Origin: Streptococcus lactarius
Lineage (GTDB): Bacteria > Bacillota > Bacilli > Lactobacillales > Streptococcaceae
Length of the DNA stretch: 55,878 bases
Direction: 5' to 3'
Assembly (NCBI RefSeq): GCF_016642265.1
Contig: NZ_MRXX01000009.1
Location: 1 to 55,878 of the forward strand
Part shown: in pieces, positions 8,068-19,754 of the stretch
Layout of the letters: every line of letters starts with the position of its first letter
Position numbering within the stretch: position 1 is the stretch's first letter
Position numbers and translations under genes: made by a program
The notes under the pieces: generated by a model
Database searches by the model: none
What the model was told of the DNA's origin: nothing
Seen by the model: the letters and a program-made list of their open reading frames with translations, nothing else

Positions 8068-8759
8068 CCGCGCACCACCTCTACATCCCCAACAATACCA
8101 GCTAGGACGATTTTGATTGACCGATGGGAGCGACGATAATGGGCTGTTTCTATATCGAGCGTTTCGTTACGCATTTTACGAATGGGTAAATCTAAAAATG
8201 TCAGATCACCATAAAGCGTATTGATTTGCAAGTGCAACTCCAAATCAATCGGTAAAATAATTTTTGTATTTCCAAAACCTTTACGGATGATGATGATATT
8301 GTCCCAATCACACATCGCAACCTCTTCCAAGTGAAGGGTATCATTTCCAAAGACTCGAAGCACATTTAGGTCTCGATAGCCTCGACTTTGTTTTGAAAAA
8401 TGCTGCAGTTCACCAATCCAACGCATTTTTTCTTGATAAATTTTTGTATCTTCTTCAATATCAAACACAATGGCTTCATTTTCCTTGTACATATAAGGAT
8501 AGGCAATCAATAAGCCATAAATTACCGCAAATAAAATGGCTGCAATCACAAATGGATTGAGCATGACGATAAAAAATAGGAGCACACTTAGTGCAATCAG
8601 TAGGAAATTCGCTTTGTGTTTGCCAAAATAATAATACAAAAGCAGCAAAAAAAGGACCATTAAAACGATGAATCTCGAGAAATCAACTGATAAAATAGTG
8701 AGCGCTGCTAAGGTTAATAAAATTGCTTCAACAAAGATAAAAATTTGTATTTTCCACAT
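8064..8759 (-). CDS. liaF: LiaF, membrane inhibitor of the LiaSR system
   Basis: The N-terminal half holds about four short membrane segments (roughly residues 3-90). The C-terminal half is the soluble LiaF/DUF2154 domain with LRVFGNDTLHLEE and KIILPIDLELHLQINTLYGDL. LiaF holds LiaS inactive without stress in B. subtilis and S. mutans. I favour the ATG at 8759, with AGGTGG upstream, but the in-frame ATG at 8771 also has an AGG upstream and cannot be excluded. Confidence 0.92.
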   Translation of the reverse strand: MWKIQIFIFVEAILLTLAALTILSVDFSRFIVLMVLFLLLLYYYFGKHKANFLLIALSVLLFFIVMLNPFVIAAILFAVIYGLLIAYPYMYKENEAIVFDIEEDTKIYQEKMRWIGELQHFSKQSRGYRDLNVLRVFGNDTLHLEEVAMCDWDNIIIIRKGFGNTKIILPIDLELHLQINTLYGDLTFLDLPIRKMRNETLDIETAHYRRSHRSIKIVLAGIVGDVEVVRG

Positions 8760-8779
8760 AGTCCACCTCATCTTTACCT

Positions 8780-8808
8780 ATTCTATCAAATTTTCTCTTA
8801 TTTGACTT
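8780..8808 (-). promoter_or_regulatory. liaFSR promoter
   Basis: On the minus strand an extended -10 TGATAGAAT (TAGAAT at 8780-8785) lies 17 nt from a poor -35 AAGTCA (8803-8808). It follows the stkP terminator, which implies separate control of liaFSR. I do not see a clear LiaR inverted repeat. Confidence 0.5.
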
Positions 8809-8838
8809 CCGTCTGTGGTTGTAGAAGTTTGAGAGATC

Positions 8839-8873
8839 AAAAAACACCCTCCGGATCGCAATCCTTTGGGTGC
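8839..8873 (-). terminator. Terminator after stkP
   Basis: On the minus strand CACCC and GGGTG enclose an inner GGAT-TGCG-ATCC stem, followed by six T. It separates the long gmk-to-stkP transcript from liaFSR. Confidence 0.8.
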
Positions 8874-8923
8874 CTTCTAGTTAGAAATTTTGTTTCAAAA
8901 TCCTATTTAGCAGTACCAATTCT

Positions 8924-10792
8924 TTAATTTCCAGCAGCTGTACTACTTGAACTTTCAGTGTCTGATCGTTCAGAAGAAGAGGAGCTAGAAGTTTCTGAGC
9001 TAGAAGAGGAAGCTTTTGTACTAGATGAAGAGGTTACTTTCGGTTCATAAACCGTCAAGACAATTCGTGTACGATTGATATCGACACTACTTGAAGCCTC
9101 TGGTGATTGGCTGACAATCTGACCAGCGGATACGAATACTCCATCTGGTAGATGATCGGTTTTCTTCAATTCAATATTCGCTTCTTTGATTCCATAGATT
9201 TCAATCAAATTGCTTCGAGCAAAATCATAGGTTGATCCAATATAGTTTGGCATTTCAACAGACGTTGATTCTTTGGCTACTTTCAATACAATCTTAGTTT
9301 TTGAGTTCAAAGAGTATTGTTCACCCGGTGCCGGTGTTTGCTCAATAACCGTTCCAGGTTCATAATCAAAGGTTTCAACCTCTTCAATACTGATCATCTT
9401 ACTAGATACTTTATAGGTATTTTTGAGATCATCTTCAGCTTTTGCTCGTGTTTCACCTACGTAGTTTGGCATTTCAAAACTGTTTGGCCCCTTGGAGACA
9501 ATCAAATCAATTCGACTCTGTTCCTTCTTTTGAGCCCCTGCATTCGGACTGGTACGGATCACATAGCCTTCTGCAACCGAATCGCTGTATTCCTCCTTTT
9601 CATCTCCTACTTGGAGATCTTGTCCTTCAATCAGTGCCCGCGCTTCTGCAACAGTCTTGCCAGAAACATCTGGTACTGTTTTATTAGCGGGACTCATATA
9701 CAATAAGAACGCAAAAGCAGCGAGGACCAAAGCGATAGCTACAAACAAGACCTTGTAACGTGTGCGTAATCGTCTTCTTGGCTTTTTATTTGGTGCCACC
9801 GTCTGCGGATCTGTAGATGGACGATTCGCATCTATCGAACTAATTTCACTACGTACTTCAGAGATGGGAACTGGAGCAGTTTTTGGAGTTGGGTTCACTT
9901 TAGGAAGTGTTTTGGTGTCTGCCTTCGTTTGATCTTCAAAAACTAGTTTGGGTTCGTTTCTTCTTTCATACGACAAACAACTTGAAAGATCCACGTACAT
10001 CTCAGCTACTGATTTGTACCGATCTGTCAGTTTCTTAGCTGTCGCTTTGATGACGACATTTTCTAAAGCTTGGGGGACGTTCTTATTTTCCTCACGAATC
10101 GAAGGTAGAGGTTTTTGGAAATGCTGCAGGGCAATTGTAACAGCACTATCTCCATCGTATGGAATGTGCCCTGTCAACATCTCATAGAAAATAATCCCCA
10201 TAGCGTAGATGTCACTTTGAACCGTAGCTTTTGATCCACGCGCCTGCTCAGGTGACAAATAATGAACGGATCCTAGCATTGAGTTGGTCTGAGTCAAACT
10301 AGTTTCCGCAAAGGCTACCGCAATCCCAAAATCCGAAACTTTAGCAGTCCCATCAGGAGTTAAAAGGACATTTTGCGGTTTTAAATCTCTATGAATGATA
10401 CCACATGTATGGGCTAGGCGCATTGCTAGAAGAATTTGTCCCATCAAACGAACGGCTTCTTCATTTGATAGTGGCGCATTTTCTTTAATGTAACGCTTCA
10501 AATCTAAACCGGCAACGTATTCCATTGCAAGGTATTGTTGCCCTTCTTCTTCACCGATATCTGTAATCCGAACGATATTTGGATGGTCCAGTTCTGCCAT
10601 CGCTTTTGCTTCACGCTGAAAACGTGCAACTGCAATGGGATCTGTCTGGTAATTTGTACGCAGAACTTTAACAGCGACTTCTTCACCATCCAAAATTAAA
10701 TCACGCGCTAGATAGACATCTGCCATCCCCCCGCGACCAATTTGTTGGATGATTTTATATCGTCCGGCAAAAATTTTGCCGATTTGAATCAT
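8924..10792 (-). CDS. stkP: PASTA-domain eukaryotic-type Ser/Thr kinase StkP/PknB
   Basis: The kinase domain (residues 12-270) has the glycine loop [11 protein letters not shown]42 in VAVKVLR, catalytic HRDLKPQN (D136), DFG (D154) and the activation loop [20 protein letters not shown] basic juxtamembrane stretch leads to one membrane helix (347-366). Outside are three PASTA repeats (about 371-435, 438-507, 511-583), then a Ser-rich tail of about 37 residues. From memory pneumococcal StkP has four PASTA repeats, so this protein differs at its outer end. PASTA repeats sense muropeptide or lipid II and guide the kinase to septa. It overlaps phpP by 4 nt. Confidence 0.96.
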   Translation of the reverse strand: MIQIGKIFAGRYKIIQQIGRGGMADVYLARDLILDGEEVAVKVLRTNYQTDPIAVARFQREAKAMAELDHPNIVRITDIGEEEGQQYLAMEYVAGLDLKRYIKENAPLSNEEAVRLMGQILLAMRLAHTCGIIHRDLKPQNVLLTPDGTAKVSDFGIAVAFAETSLTQTNSMLGSVHYLSPEQARGSKATVQSDIYAMGIIFYEMLTGHIPYDGDSAVTIALQHFQKPLPSIREENKNVPQALENVVIKATAKKLTDRYKSVAEMYVDLSSCLSYERRNEPKLVFEDQTKADTKTLPKVNPTPKTAPVPISEVRSEISSIDANRPSTDPQTVAPNKKPRRRLRTRYKVLFVAIALVLAAFAFLLYMSPANKTVPDVSGKTVAEARALIEGQDLQVGDEKEEYSDSVAEGYVIRTSPNAGAQKKEQSRIDLIVSKGPNSFEMPNYVGETRAKAEDDLKNTYKVSSKMISIEEVETFDYEPGTVIEQTPAPGEQYSLNSKTKIVLKVAKESTSVEMPNYIGSTYDFARSNLIEIYGIKEANIELKKTDHLPDGVFVSAGQIVSQSPEASSSVDINRTRIVLTVYEPKVTSSSSTKASSSSSETSSSSSSERSDTESSSSTAAGN

Positions 10793-11529
10793 GCTGCGTC
10801 CTCCTCAGTAAAGTGGAGCAATACAGCGGTAATATTATCAAGACCTCCAGCATTATTGGCAAAGCGAATCAAAGTCTCAGCCTTTTCTTCAAGCGATACG
10901 TCACTTAAAACAATATCTCTAATTTCATCTGGTCCGATCATATTGGTCAACCCATCACTGTTGATCAGAATATAATCATCTGCTTCAACACCAATCAAGC
11001 CATAATCTGGCTCTAACTCATCTTTTTGGCCAATGGACTGGGTAATGATATTCCGTTGCGGATGATGAGCTGCTTCTTCTTCTGTAATTTGACCAGCTCG
11101 CAAGAGGGCATTAACAAGAGAATGGTCACTGGTCAATTGTTGGTATTCCCCGTGACGAATCAGGCCAATACGTGAGTCACCCACATGGGCGTAAATGACT
11201 TGACCTTCTACAAAAGCTAAAGCTTCCAGCGTAGTTCCCATTCCTTTGTGTTCATCATCTTGACCTGCTAAATGAATCCGACGATTCACTGCTTCTAAAT
11301 GATCTGCGAACCATTCCCGTACTTGATTGACTGTCTCAATTTCAGAAGTAACCCAGGCTGTACCTAGGTCTGTGACTGCCATTTCGCTTGCAATATTGCC
11401 GGCACGGTGTCCCCCCATACCGTCGGCAAGAAAAATCATCGATTTCCCAGCCTTATTTTTATATTGATTTGCATAGTCTTGGTTATTTGTCCGTCTTTGA
11501 CCTACATCGGTTAAGATCGAAATATCCAT
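10789..11529 (-). CDS. phpP: PP2C-type Ser/Thr phosphatase PhpP, partner of StkP
   Basis: The 246-residue PPM-family phosphatase has metal-binding acidic residues in the [16 protein letters not shown] and VGDSRIGL motifs, and the DGLTN and [10 protein letters not shown] motifs at the C-terminal end. It reverses StkP phosphorylation. It is translationally coupled to stkP and sits 21 nt after rsmB. It has no signal or membrane segment, so it is cytoplasmic. Confidence 0.95.
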   Translation of the reverse strand: MDISILTDVGQRRTNNQDYANQYKNKAGKSMIFLADGMGGHRAGNIASEMAVTDLGTAWVTSEIETVNQVREWFADHLEAVNRRIHLAGQDDEHKGMGTTLEALAFVEGQVIYAHVGDSRIGLIRHGEYQQLTSDHSLVNALLRAGQITEEEAAHHPQRNIITQSIGQKDELEPDYGLIGVEADDYILINSDGLTNMIGPDEIRDIVLSDVSLEEKAETLIRFANNAGGLDNITAVLLHFTEEDAA

Positions 11530-11550
11530 TCTGTCAGTTCCCTCCTGATT

Positions 11551-12864
11551 TTAAGATATTCTCTTGAAACGACTGATAAAGAAACCGTCGCTCCCGTACA
11601 GTTCAGGTGTAATCAATATACACCCATTTTTGAGAATATCTTTTCTTTCGTGATTCAATGGGACGAGTTCAAAATTCGGGTGGTTTTCCAAAAACTTGTG
11701 GACCACCTCAAAATTTTCCTTTCCCATAATCGTACATGTACTGTACACTATTATACCATCTTTACGTACACTTTGACAAACGCTTTCTAGAATTGCCAAT
11801 TGAACAGATTGCAAGGAATCAAAGTCTGCGCTTTTTTTCGTGTACTTGATATCCGGCTTTCTCCTTATGAGACCAATCCCCGAACAAGGTGCATCTACCA
11901 ATATTTTATCAAAAGCATCCGTTCCAAATGTTTCAAAGACTTTTGTCGCATCTAATTTTTTTGTCAAAATTTTGTCTGCAACATGAAGCCGATTGGCATT
12001 TTCTTGAATCAATTTTAGTTTGTAATCATAAAGATCCAAGGCTGTGACTTTCCCAGTTGTGAGATAAGAAGCCATGTGAGTTGTTTTACCACCAGGTGCT
12101 GCACAAGCATCTAGAACCCATTCATCTCCTTGGAGTTCTAAGGCTGGTGCTACCAATTGACTAGATTCATCTTGAATGGCAATTTTTCCTTCTTTAAAGA
12201 AAGAGTGCCCAGCAAAATGCCCTTGTTCTTTTACTAGAGCACTTGGAGCTAGCAAGGATTCTTGCGCATCTAATAACTGGGCAAGAGTTTCTTTTTCACC
12301 CAGCTCAACAACACGAATACTCGATTTATTGCGCTGGTATAGACTCTCAAAAATAGCCCGAGCCCGTTCTTCACCATATTCTTCAATGAGCTCTTTGACC
12401 AACCAGACAGGTAAGGAATACTGCACTGAATAGCGTTTGTTTTTTCGCTTGATGGTATCAATATCTGGCAGGCCCTCACGGAGAAGCTTTCTGAGGATAG
12501 CATTGACAAACTTCTCGCTGCCTTCTTTACGTCTTTTAGCTATCTGGACAGCTTCATTGACAACGGCATGGTCTGGAATGCGATCCAAATAGACCAGCTG
12601 GTACAAACTCATCATTAAGAGGTCATAAAGCCAGCTATCCAATTTTTCACGGTCTTCAATAACATGAGCAAGGTACCATTCAAGCGTTATTTTGCGTGCC
12701 ACTGTACCGTATACAACTTCTGTAACAAAGCTCTTGTCCTTATCTGAGAGCAAAGATTTTTCTAGCGCTTGATTCAAGGCGATATTGGAATAGGCTCCCT
12801 GATCAAAGACAGCTTCCAAAATATGGAGGGTCTCTTCACGCGCATTGATTTGTTTAACTTCCAA
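11551..12864 (-). CDS. rsmB: 16S rRNA m5C967 methyltransferase RsmB (Sun)
   Basis: Residues about 1-140 are a NusB-like RNA-binding domain. The rest is a SAM-dependent m5C methyltransferase with [14 protein letters not shown] (SAM site), [15 protein letters not shown] (first catalytic Cys) and VYSTCTI (second catalytic Cys). The 437-residue length is normal. The start is a TTG at 12864 with TAGGAG six bases upstream. The gene overlaps the end of fmt by 11 nt, so coupling can explain the weak start codon. Confidence 0.94.
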   Translation of the reverse strand: MEVKQINAREETLHILEAVFDQGAYSNIALNQALEKSLLSDKDKSFVTEVVYGTVARKITLEWYLAHVIEDREKLDSWLYDLLMMSLYQLVYLDRIPDHAVVNEAVQIAKRRKEGSEKFVNAILRKLLREGLPDIDTIKRKNKRYSVQYSLPVWLVKELIEEYGEERARAIFESLYQRNKSSIRVVELGEKETLAQLLDAQESLLAPSALVKEQGHFAGHSFFKEGKIAIQDESSQLVAPALELQGDEWVLDACAAPGGKTTHMASYLTTGKVTALDLYDYKLKLIQENANRLHVADKILTKKLDATKVFETFGTDAFDKILVDAPCSGIGLIRRKPDIKYTKKSADFDSLQSVQLAILESVCQSVRKDGIIVYSTCTIMGKENFEVVHKFLENHPNFELVPLNHERKDILKNGCILITPELYGSDGFFISRFKRIS

Positions 12865-13789
12865 AGTGATCTCCTACTTGTAATTGACGACCGGCGCCGT
12901 TTAAAAAGTCTGTAATCGACATTTTCGGTTTTCCTGCTGGCTGCACAACTTTGAGGGATAGCGCACCTTCTCCAGTAGCAACGATCAACTCTTTTTTGGT
13001 GAGATGAAGCACTTGACCTGGAGTTCCGTTGCCCTCACATGGCTTCGCTTCGTAGATCTTAAACCGTTGCCCATTTAGTATAGTATAGGCTACCGGCCAA
13101 GGATTCATCCCTCGAATCTGATTAAAGACTTGGCGATTGGTTTTGGTCCAATCCAGCACTTCTTCTTCTGGCAAAATATTCGGTGAAAATGTCACCAAAC
13201 CTGGATCTTGTGGCCTTGGTTTGATCTCACCTGCTAGGTAGGCTGGCAAGGAATCTAGCAGCAGGTCACGTCCTAGGACAGCCAATTTTTCAAACAAGGT
13301 TCCTACATTGTCCTCATCTAAAATGGGGAGAGAACGAGCAGCAATCATATCCCCAGCATCCATTTCTTTGACCATTTCCATAATCGTAACACCGGCTTCA
13401 TCATCACCATTGATCAGGGCATAATGAATGGGCGCCCCTCCTCTATATTTCGGTAATAAAGAAGCGTGGACATTCACCGCAAATTGGAAGTTCTCCAACA
13501 ATTTTGTTGGTAAAAACTGGCCAAAAGCAGCCGTCACAATTCCTTCAGCATCTAGCGACAGAAGGGATTCCATTTCTAGGCTTCCTGACAATTTTTCAGG
13601 CTGTAAAACCGGTAGTTGATGTTCCAAAGCCACTTGCTTAACAGGGGTCATTTGAATCTCTTTTTTGCGGCCTACTTTTCGATCAGGCTGTGTTACAACT
13701 GCTAGAATTTCATAGCGGGGATCCGCTAACAAGCCCTTTAGAACAGTTGCTGAAAAATCGGGTGTTCCCATAAAAATAATTTTTGTCAT
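12854..13789 (-). CDS. fmt: Methionyl-tRNA formyltransferase
   Basis: The N-terminal formyltransferase domain has [12 protein letters not shown], the [20 protein letters not shown] catalytic segment, and [18 protein letters not shown]-terminal OB-like tRNA-binding domain follows. It formylates Met-tRNA for initiation. I use the ATG at 13789, preceded by AAGGAAG, which gives 311 residues; the longer in-frame reading to 13837 overlaps priA and lacks family support. Confidence 0.96.
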   Translation of the reverse strand: MTKIIFMGTPDFSATVLKGLLADPRYEILAVVTQPDRKVGRKKEIQMTPVKQVALEHQLPVLQPEKLSGSLEMESLLSLDAEGIVTAAFGQFLPTKLLENFQFAVNVHASLLPKYRGGAPIHYALINGDDEAGVTIMEMVKEMDAGDMIAARSLPILDEDNVGTLFEKLAVLGRDLLLDSLPAYLAGEIKPRPQDPGLVTFSPNILPEEEVLDWTKTNRQVFNQIRGMNPWPVAYTILNGQRFKIYEAKPCEGNGTPGQVLHLTKKELIVATGEGALSLKVVQPAGKPKMSITDFLNGAGRQLQVGDHFGS

Positions 13790-13799
13790 CTTATCTTCC

Positions 13800-16184
13800 T
13801 TACATAAAACTTTGCGGTTCATTATCGATGCTAACACGCAAGTCTTTATTTTCTTTCTCTTGAGTAAAATCCAAGACCTGATTCAACACCTGTGTGATGC
13901 CTTCTTCAAAGCGATATTTTACAATGATTTGATAGTGATAAAGATTATGTGTACGTGCAATGGGCTTTGGAGTTGGGCCTAGCAGTTGAATCTGATCAGA
14001 TAAGCCCGAGCGAAGAATTTCCATCACTTGATGAGCCTTTTTTACCACAACTTCTTCATTCTTATGCGATAAAGTCAAACCAACCGTAAAATAATACGGT
14101 GTATAGCCCAACTGTCTGCGAATCTTCATTTCATAGGCAAAAAAGCCTTCATAATCTTGCTCCTTAGCAAATTGAATTGCATAATGATTGGGATTATAGC
14201 TTTGAATAATCACTTCTCCCTCTTTATCTGCCCGACCAGCTCTTCCAGCCACCTGGGTTAACAGTTGAAAGGTTCTCTCTGAGGAGCGATAATCCGGTAA
14301 ATTCAGAGACGTATCTGCATTAAGAACTCCTACAAGAGTGACATTGGGAAAATCAAGTCCCTTAGCAATCATTTGGGTCCCCAATAAAATATCCGCCTCT
14401 CCATTTCCAAAAGCCTCTAATATGGCTGCGTGACTTCCTTTTTTTCGGGTGGTGTCGACATCCATACGCAGAATTTTAGCTTCGGGAAAAATCTCTTGCA
14501 ACTCATCATATGCTTTTTGTGTGCCTGTCCCATAATAACGAATGGAACGGCTTTGGCAATTGGGGCAGTGCCGAGGAATTGCCTTGCTATAGCCACAATA
14601 ATGGCAGTTCATGGCCTTGGTATCCATGTGAAGGGTCAGAGAAATATCACAATTGGGACAAGTATCCACTGTCCCACACTCGCGACACATGACAAAGCTA
14701 GAATAACCACGACGGTTCAGCATCAGGACCACTTGCTCTTTCTTTTGCAAACGATCTGCAATTGCTTCAACAAGAATCGGAGTATAGTTACCAGCTTCAT
14801 TTTGACCAATATAATCCCTAAAATCAACCACTTTGACTTTTGGAATGTTGGCTGAGGGATTGGCTCGTTTGGTTAAACGAAGCAATTGATACACTCCTTT
14901 TGTGGCACGCGCCCGCGATTCCAAACTAGGTGTGGCTGAGCCAAGAAGCAAAACCGCTTGATTGTACTGGGCTCTTAGTACTGCTACTTCTCTCGCATGG
15001 TAGCGAGGGTTGCTATCTTGTTTGTAGGAAGCCTCATGTTCCTCATCGATAATGATCGCTCCTAGATTTTTTAAAGGTGCAAAGATAGCTGAGCGTGCGC
15101 CAACGACTACCTTGGCCTCTCCGCGTTCGACCTTTCGCCACTGGTCATACTTCTCTCCGTTTGATAAGCCTGAGTGTAAAATGGCAACTTCCTGACCAAA
15201 ACGTGAGATAAAACGGTTGGTCATCTGAGGTGTCAGGGAAATCTCAGGGACCAACATAATAGCTGTTTTCCCCTTTTTAAGGACTTCTTGAATAATCTGT
15301 AAATAGACTTCTGTCTTTCCACTTCCAGTCACCCCTTCTAAAAGAAAGGGGGTCGAAGTTTTTCCAATTTGGGAAACAACCGCCTCTACCGCTCTTGCCT
15401 GTTCTTGGTTTAAAATCAAGGCCTGGCTTTGTTTTTTTCCTTCGAAGTATTGAGCAGCACGATTGACTTCACGTTCGCTAACCTTGAGGGCACCTTGCTC
15501 CACAAAATAGGCTACTACCGGCTTTGAAAATTCCTTATACAAATCTGCCAACGGTTTTTCTTGCGTCTCTAATTGTAATTTTTCTTTCAAAACCAGACGC
15601 TTTTTAGCTCTGGCAGACGGTTGAAGTTCTTTCAACTTTTCTTGGTCAACACGATACCATTTTTCTGTTTTGATCTGTTTCTGATCCTTGGCCTGGTATT
15701 CTAAGAGAAGATCACCCCTCCTCACCAATCGCATCACTTGGGCTTGATCGGCTACATCTAGTGAAGAAAAAGCCACTTCCTGTTTCGAACCAAAGAGTTT
15801 TGTTTGGATTGATGGATCTAATGAAGATTGGGGATACAAGATCTTATCATAACTCGAATTCAAAAGAGAAGGCAACATGGATTTCAAAAGAGTGATTTTA
15901 TAAGAAAACACACTTTTTCGTAATTGGTCTGCTAACCAAAATTGTTCTTGATTTAAAACTGGAGTGTAGTCTAACACCTCCACGATAGACTTCAATTCCT
16001 CGGGCGTGTCTACTTCTTTTGATACTTCGGTCACAATTCCTTGAATGAGACGGTTTCCTATACCAAAAGGCACATGCACACGCATCCCTGCTTCTACCAT
16101 ATCTTCAAACTCTGAAGGGATCTCATAGGAATAGGGTTTATCTGTCTGCATCAATGGAACATCCACAATCACTTTTGCTATCAT
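13800..16184 (-). CDS. priA: Primosomal replication restart helicase PriA
   Basis: The 794-residue protein has the N-terminal DNA-binding domain (about 1-105), a DEAH-type helicase core with [11 protein letters not shown] and IIDEEHEAS, and a two-site zinc module ([13 protein letters not shown] and CHYCGYS...CPNC). The helicase C-domain carries [10 protein letters not shown]. It reloads the replisome at stalled forks. It lies in the conserved rpoZ-priA-fmt order, and all catalytic motifs are intact. Confidence 0.97.
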   Translation of the reverse strand: MIAKVIVDVPLMQTDKPYSYEIPSEFEDMVEAGMRVHVPFGIGNRLIQGIVTEVSKEVDTPEELKSIVEVLDYTPVLNQEQFWLADQLRKSVFSYKITLLKSMLPSLLNSSYDKILYPQSSLDPSIQTKLFGSKQEVAFSSLDVADQAQVMRLVRRGDLLLEYQAKDQKQIKTEKWYRVDQEKLKELQPSARAKKRLVLKEKLQLETQEKPLADLYKEFSKPVVAYFVEQGALKVSEREVNRAAQYFEGKKQSQALILNQEQARAVEAVVSQIGKTSTPFLLEGVTGSGKTEVYLQIIQEVLKKGKTAIMLVPEISLTPQMTNRFISRFGQEVAILHSGLSNGEKYDQWRKVERGEAKVVVGARSAIFAPLKNLGAIIIDEEHEASYKQDSNPRYHAREVAVLRAQYNQAVLLLGSATPSLESRARATKGVYQLLRLTKRANPSANIPKVKVVDFRDYIGQNEAGNYTPILVEAIADRLQKKEQVVLMLNRRGYSSFVMCRECGTVDTCPNCDISLTLHMDTKAMNCHYCGYSKAIPRHCPNCQSRSIRYYGTGTQKAYDELQEIFPEAKILRMDVDTTRKKGSHAAILEAFGNGEADILLGTQMIAKGLDFPNVTLVGVLNADTSLNLPDYRSSERTFQLLTQVAGRAGRADKEGEVIIQSYNPNHYAIQFAKEQDYEGFFAYEMKIRRQLGYTPYYFTVGLTLSHKNEEVVVKKAHQVMEILRSGLSDQIQLLGPTPKPIARTHNLYHYQIIVKYRFEEGITQVLNQVLDFTQEKENKDLRVSIDNEPQSFM

Positions 16185-16271
16185 GTTTTCACCTCCTGTC
16201 TTCCTTGTATGCGTTTGACTCTATCACGAACCTCTTTAAATAGCAAAAAATAAGATTGAGAAGCCCCAACC

Positions 16272-16586
16272 TTAAATTTTTTCACCTTCTTCTTTTTCTT
16301 TGGCAATTTGTTCCTTAATTTTGCGCTCTTCTTCTTCCTTACGAATGCGCTCTGCTTCCATACGGCGACGAAGCGATTCCCGTTTTGCTTCTGGATCAGG
16401 ATGGACAACGACATTTCCTGATTCAATCTCTTCAAGTGCTTGCAAGGTTGCTTTCACCGACTGAAATTCTTGGGTTGGAGCCGCACCACTTTCCAATTCA
16501 TGAGCTCGTTTTGCTTCAAGAATAACCAATGAATATTTTGAAGGTACTTTGTCGAGCAACGTATCAATAGAAGGTCTTAACATCAT
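16272..16586 (-). CDS. rpoZ: RNA polymerase omega subunit
   Basis: The 104-residue protein has the omega core [20 protein letters not shown] and AKRAHELE, which wraps the beta-prime C-terminus. A long charged helix (about 65-104, rich in Glu, Lys and Arg) follows, as in streptococcal RpoZ. Two adjacent ATG codons (16586 and 16583) are both possible. It lies between gmk and priA as usual. Confidence 0.94.
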   Translation of the reverse strand: MMLRPSIDTLLDKVPSKYSLVILEAKRAHELESGAAPTQEFQSVKATLQALEEIESGNVVVHPDPEAKRESLRRRMEAERIRKEEEERKIKEQIAKEKEEGEKI

Positions 16587-16611
16587 AATTTTTTACCTAA
16601 TTTCTAATTTT

Positions 16612-17265
<654 letters not shown>

Positions 17266-17313
17266 CTATCTAGTGTAACAAAAATCAAGCGATTTTTCAA
17301 CTGCTTTATGATT

Positions 17314-17346
17314 GAAAAAAAGCTTGAGATGCGAAATCTCAAGCTT
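17314..17346 (-). terminator. Terminator after rny
   Basis: The stem AAGCTTGAGAT/ATCTCAAGCTT with a short GCGA loop is followed on the minus strand by a run of T. It sits right after the rny stop and separates it from gmk. Confidence 0.85.
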
Positions 17347-17351
17347 TTCGG

Positions 17352-18959
17352 CTATTTTGCGTAATCTACTGCACGCAACTCTCGAATAACCGTAACTTTA
17401 ATATTTCCAGGATATTCGAGGTTGGACTCGATCTTCTCACGAATATCATGCGCTAAGATCGTAACCTTATCATCCTTGATTGCCTCAGGGCTGACCATAA
17501 TACGGATTTCACGTCCTGCTTGAAGGGCGAAACTTGTCTTGACTCCTTCAAAACTATTTGCAATTTCTTCCAGATCTTGCAAGCGTTTAATGTAACTTTC
17601 AAGCGATTCACTTCGTGCTCCAGGTCGAGCGGCACTTAAAGCATCTGCTGCAGCGACAATGACTGCAATGACACTTTCTGGTTCAACATCCCCATGGTGA
17701 CTGGCAATGGTATTGACAACCACTGGGTGTTCCTTGTACTTACGTGCCAATTCAGTCCCAATTTCAACGTGACTACCTTCAACCTCGCGGTCAATGGCTT
17801 TCCCGATATCATGCAAGAAACCTGCGCGACGTGCTAGTGTAGCACTTTCACCCAACTCGCTAGCAATAATACCAGAAAGTTTTGCAACCTCAACTGAGTG
17901 GCGCAAAACATTTTGACCATAGGAAGTCCGAAATTGCAACCGTCCCATGATTTTCATCAAATCTGGATGGAGGTTTGGCGCACCGATTTCATAGGCAGCG
18001 GCCTCACCGTATTCACGAATACGATTGTCAATTTCCTGACGATTTTTCTCAACCAACTCTTCAATACGGGCTGGATGGATGCGACCATCTTTGAGAAGAC
18101 TTTCCATTGTCATACGGGCAATTTCACGACGAATCGGATCAAAGCCTGACAAGGTGACAACTTCCGGAGTATCGTCAATAATCACATCAACACCTGTCAA
18201 GCTCTCAAAGGTACGAATATTACGACCCTCGCGACCGATAATACGGCCCTTCATGCTATCATCTGGCAAATGAACTGTTGAGTTTGTTTGCTCAGCAACA
18301 AAATCACCTGCCATCCGTTGCATGGCTTGGACGAGAATGTCTTTAGCCATCTTATCAGAACGTTCCTTCACTTCCAACTCAGCATCACGAATGCGTGACG
18401 CAATTTCTTTGGAAAGTTGATCTTCCGTCTGATTTAAAATAATGTCACGCGCTTCTCCTTGACTCAAAGAAGCAACACGTTCCAGTTCTTCCACTTTCTT
18501 GTGTTCAAGCTCTTCCAGCTGTTGTTCACGCGCATCAATGTGTTTAGTTCTATCTGTAAGACTTTGCTCTTTGTGTTCAAGAGACTGTTCTTTGCTTGTT
18601 AAATTGTCATCTTTACGATCAAGATTGCTGGCACGATCTGCCAAACGGCTTTCTAACTGCTTCAATTCTTGTCGTTCTGACTTAAACTCAGCATCGACTT
18701 CTTCACGATATTTTCTGGCTTCTTCTTTTGCCTCCAAAAGTGCTTCTTTTTTAAGTGAACTTGATTCATGCTTAGCTTCTTTTAAGATCAAATCAGCTTC
18801 GCGTTCTGCTTGTCCACGTAAATTCGTTGCTTCTTGTTCAGCATTTAAAAGAGTGAGTTCTGCTGCTTCTTTAGAAGCTTTCATTTTTAGAGCAGTTCCC
18901 ACATATCCAATGACTAAACCAATGACCGCGGCAAAAACACCTGTAATTAAAAAATGCAT
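17352..18959 (-). CDS. rny: Ribonuclease Y
   Basis: The 535-residue endoribonuclease has an N-terminal membrane helix (about 4-24), a long charged coiled coil (about 30-200), a KH domain with [11 protein letters not shown], and an HD domain with [10 protein letters not shown] and SHVEIG. It starts bulk mRNA decay from the membrane. The gene is monocistronic, divergent from luxS, and ends in its own terminator. Confidence 0.97.
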   Translation of the reverse strand: MHFLITGVFAAVIGLVIGYVGTALKMKASKEAAELTLLNAEQEATNLRGQAEREADLILKEAKHESSSLKKEALLEAKEEARKYREEVDAEFKSERQELKQLESRLADRASNLDRKDDNLTSKEQSLEHKEQSLTDRTKHIDAREQQLEELEHKKVEELERVASLSQGEARDIILNQTEDQLSKEIASRIRDAELEVKERSDKMAKDILVQAMQRMAGDFVAEQTNSTVHLPDDSMKGRIIGREGRNIRTFESLTGVDVIIDDTPEVVTLSGFDPIRREIARMTMESLLKDGRIHPARIEELVEKNRQEIDNRIREYGEAAAYEIGAPNLHPDLMKIMGRLQFRTSYGQNVLRHSVEVAKLSGIIASELGESATLARRAGFLHDIGKAIDREVEGSHVEIGTELARKYKEHPVVVNTIASHHGDVEPESVIAVIVAAADALSAARPGARSESLESYIKRLQDLEEIANSFEGVKTSFALQAGREIRIMVSPEAIKDDKVTILAHDIREKIESNLEYPGNIKVTVIRELRAVDYAK

Positions 18960-19140
18960 GCTTTTACCCCAAATCTAATTTCATTAGTTGAATTAAAAAA
19001 TTCTTTATCATTTTACCATAAATTACTAAAATTAACAATCTAAAAAAACAAGAAGAAGCTAGGATATTTTTGTTCTATGATTCCTATTTTAAACTGTTTT
19101 TCCTGATGCTATCCCTCTAAGAAATCCAGCGATTTCCACT

Positions 19141-19168
19141 TTGTTGATTCTTCTTTTTATGCTATAAT
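19141..19168 (+). promoter_or_regulatory. luxS promoter
   Basis: TTGTTG (19141-19146), a 16-nt spacer and an extended -10 TGCTATAAT (TATAAT at 19163-19168) lie 26 nt before the luxS ATG. AAGGAAG is the ribosome-binding site. The rest of the 235-nt rny-luxS gap shows nothing else I can name. Confidence 0.7.
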
Positions 19169-19194
19169 CAAGAAAAACAAAGAAGGAAGAAAGT

Positions 19195-19677
19195 ATGTCA
19201 AAAGAAGTCATCGTTGAAAGTTTTGAATTAGACCACACAGCTGTAAAAGCCCCTTATGTCCGCTTGATTGGAGAAGAAACAGGTCCTAAAGGAGATATCA
19301 TCTCCAACTTTGATATTCGGTTGGTGCAACCAAACGAAAATGCCATTCCAACTGCGGGACTCCATACCATCGAACACCTGCTTGCAATGCTCATTCGTAA
19401 ACGAATTGATGGCATGATTGATTGTTCACCATTTGGATGCCGGACTGGATTTCATATGATTATGTGGGGCCAACATTCCAGTACTGAAATTGCTAAAGTG
19501 TTGAAAGAATCTTTGGAAGAAATTGCAACTATCAGCACCTGGAAAGATGTTCCAGGTACAACCATTGAGTCTTGTGGAAATTACAAGGACCACAGCCTCT
19601 TTTCAGCCAAAGAATGGTGTCGCCTGATTCTAGATCAAGGAATTTCGGACGATCCATTTGAACGTCATGTTGTTTAA
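19195..19677 (+). CDS. luxS: S-ribosylhomocysteine lyase LuxS
   Basis: The 160-residue enzyme splits S-ribosylhomocysteine into homocysteine and the AI-2 precursor DPD, in the activated methyl cycle. Metal ligands H57 and H61 sit in [12 protein letters not shown] with E60, and C127 is in [10 protein letters not shown]82 in FGCRTGFHM is the second conserved cysteine. It has its own promoter and terminator. Confidence 0.98.
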   Translation: MSKEVIVESFELDHTAVKAPYVRLIGEETGPKGDIISNFDIRLVQPNENAIPTAGLHTIEHLLAMLIRKRIDGMIDCSPFGCRTGFHMIMWGQHSSTEIAKVLKESLEEIATISTWKDVPGTTIESCGNYKDHSLFSAKEWCRLILDQGISDDPFERHVV

Positions 19678-19686
19678 GACTCAAAA

Positions 19687-19716
19687 AAGATGAACCTGTG
19701 GTTCATCCTTTTTTTA
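19687..19716 (+). terminator. luxS terminator
   Basis: The stem GATGAACC/GGTTCATC with a 3-nt loop is followed by eight or more T. The A-run on its left could also serve mapZ from the other side. Confidence 0.85.
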
Positions 19717-19754
19717 TTGTCATTTTTCCCAGAAATGGTAAGTTGGCTCATGCA

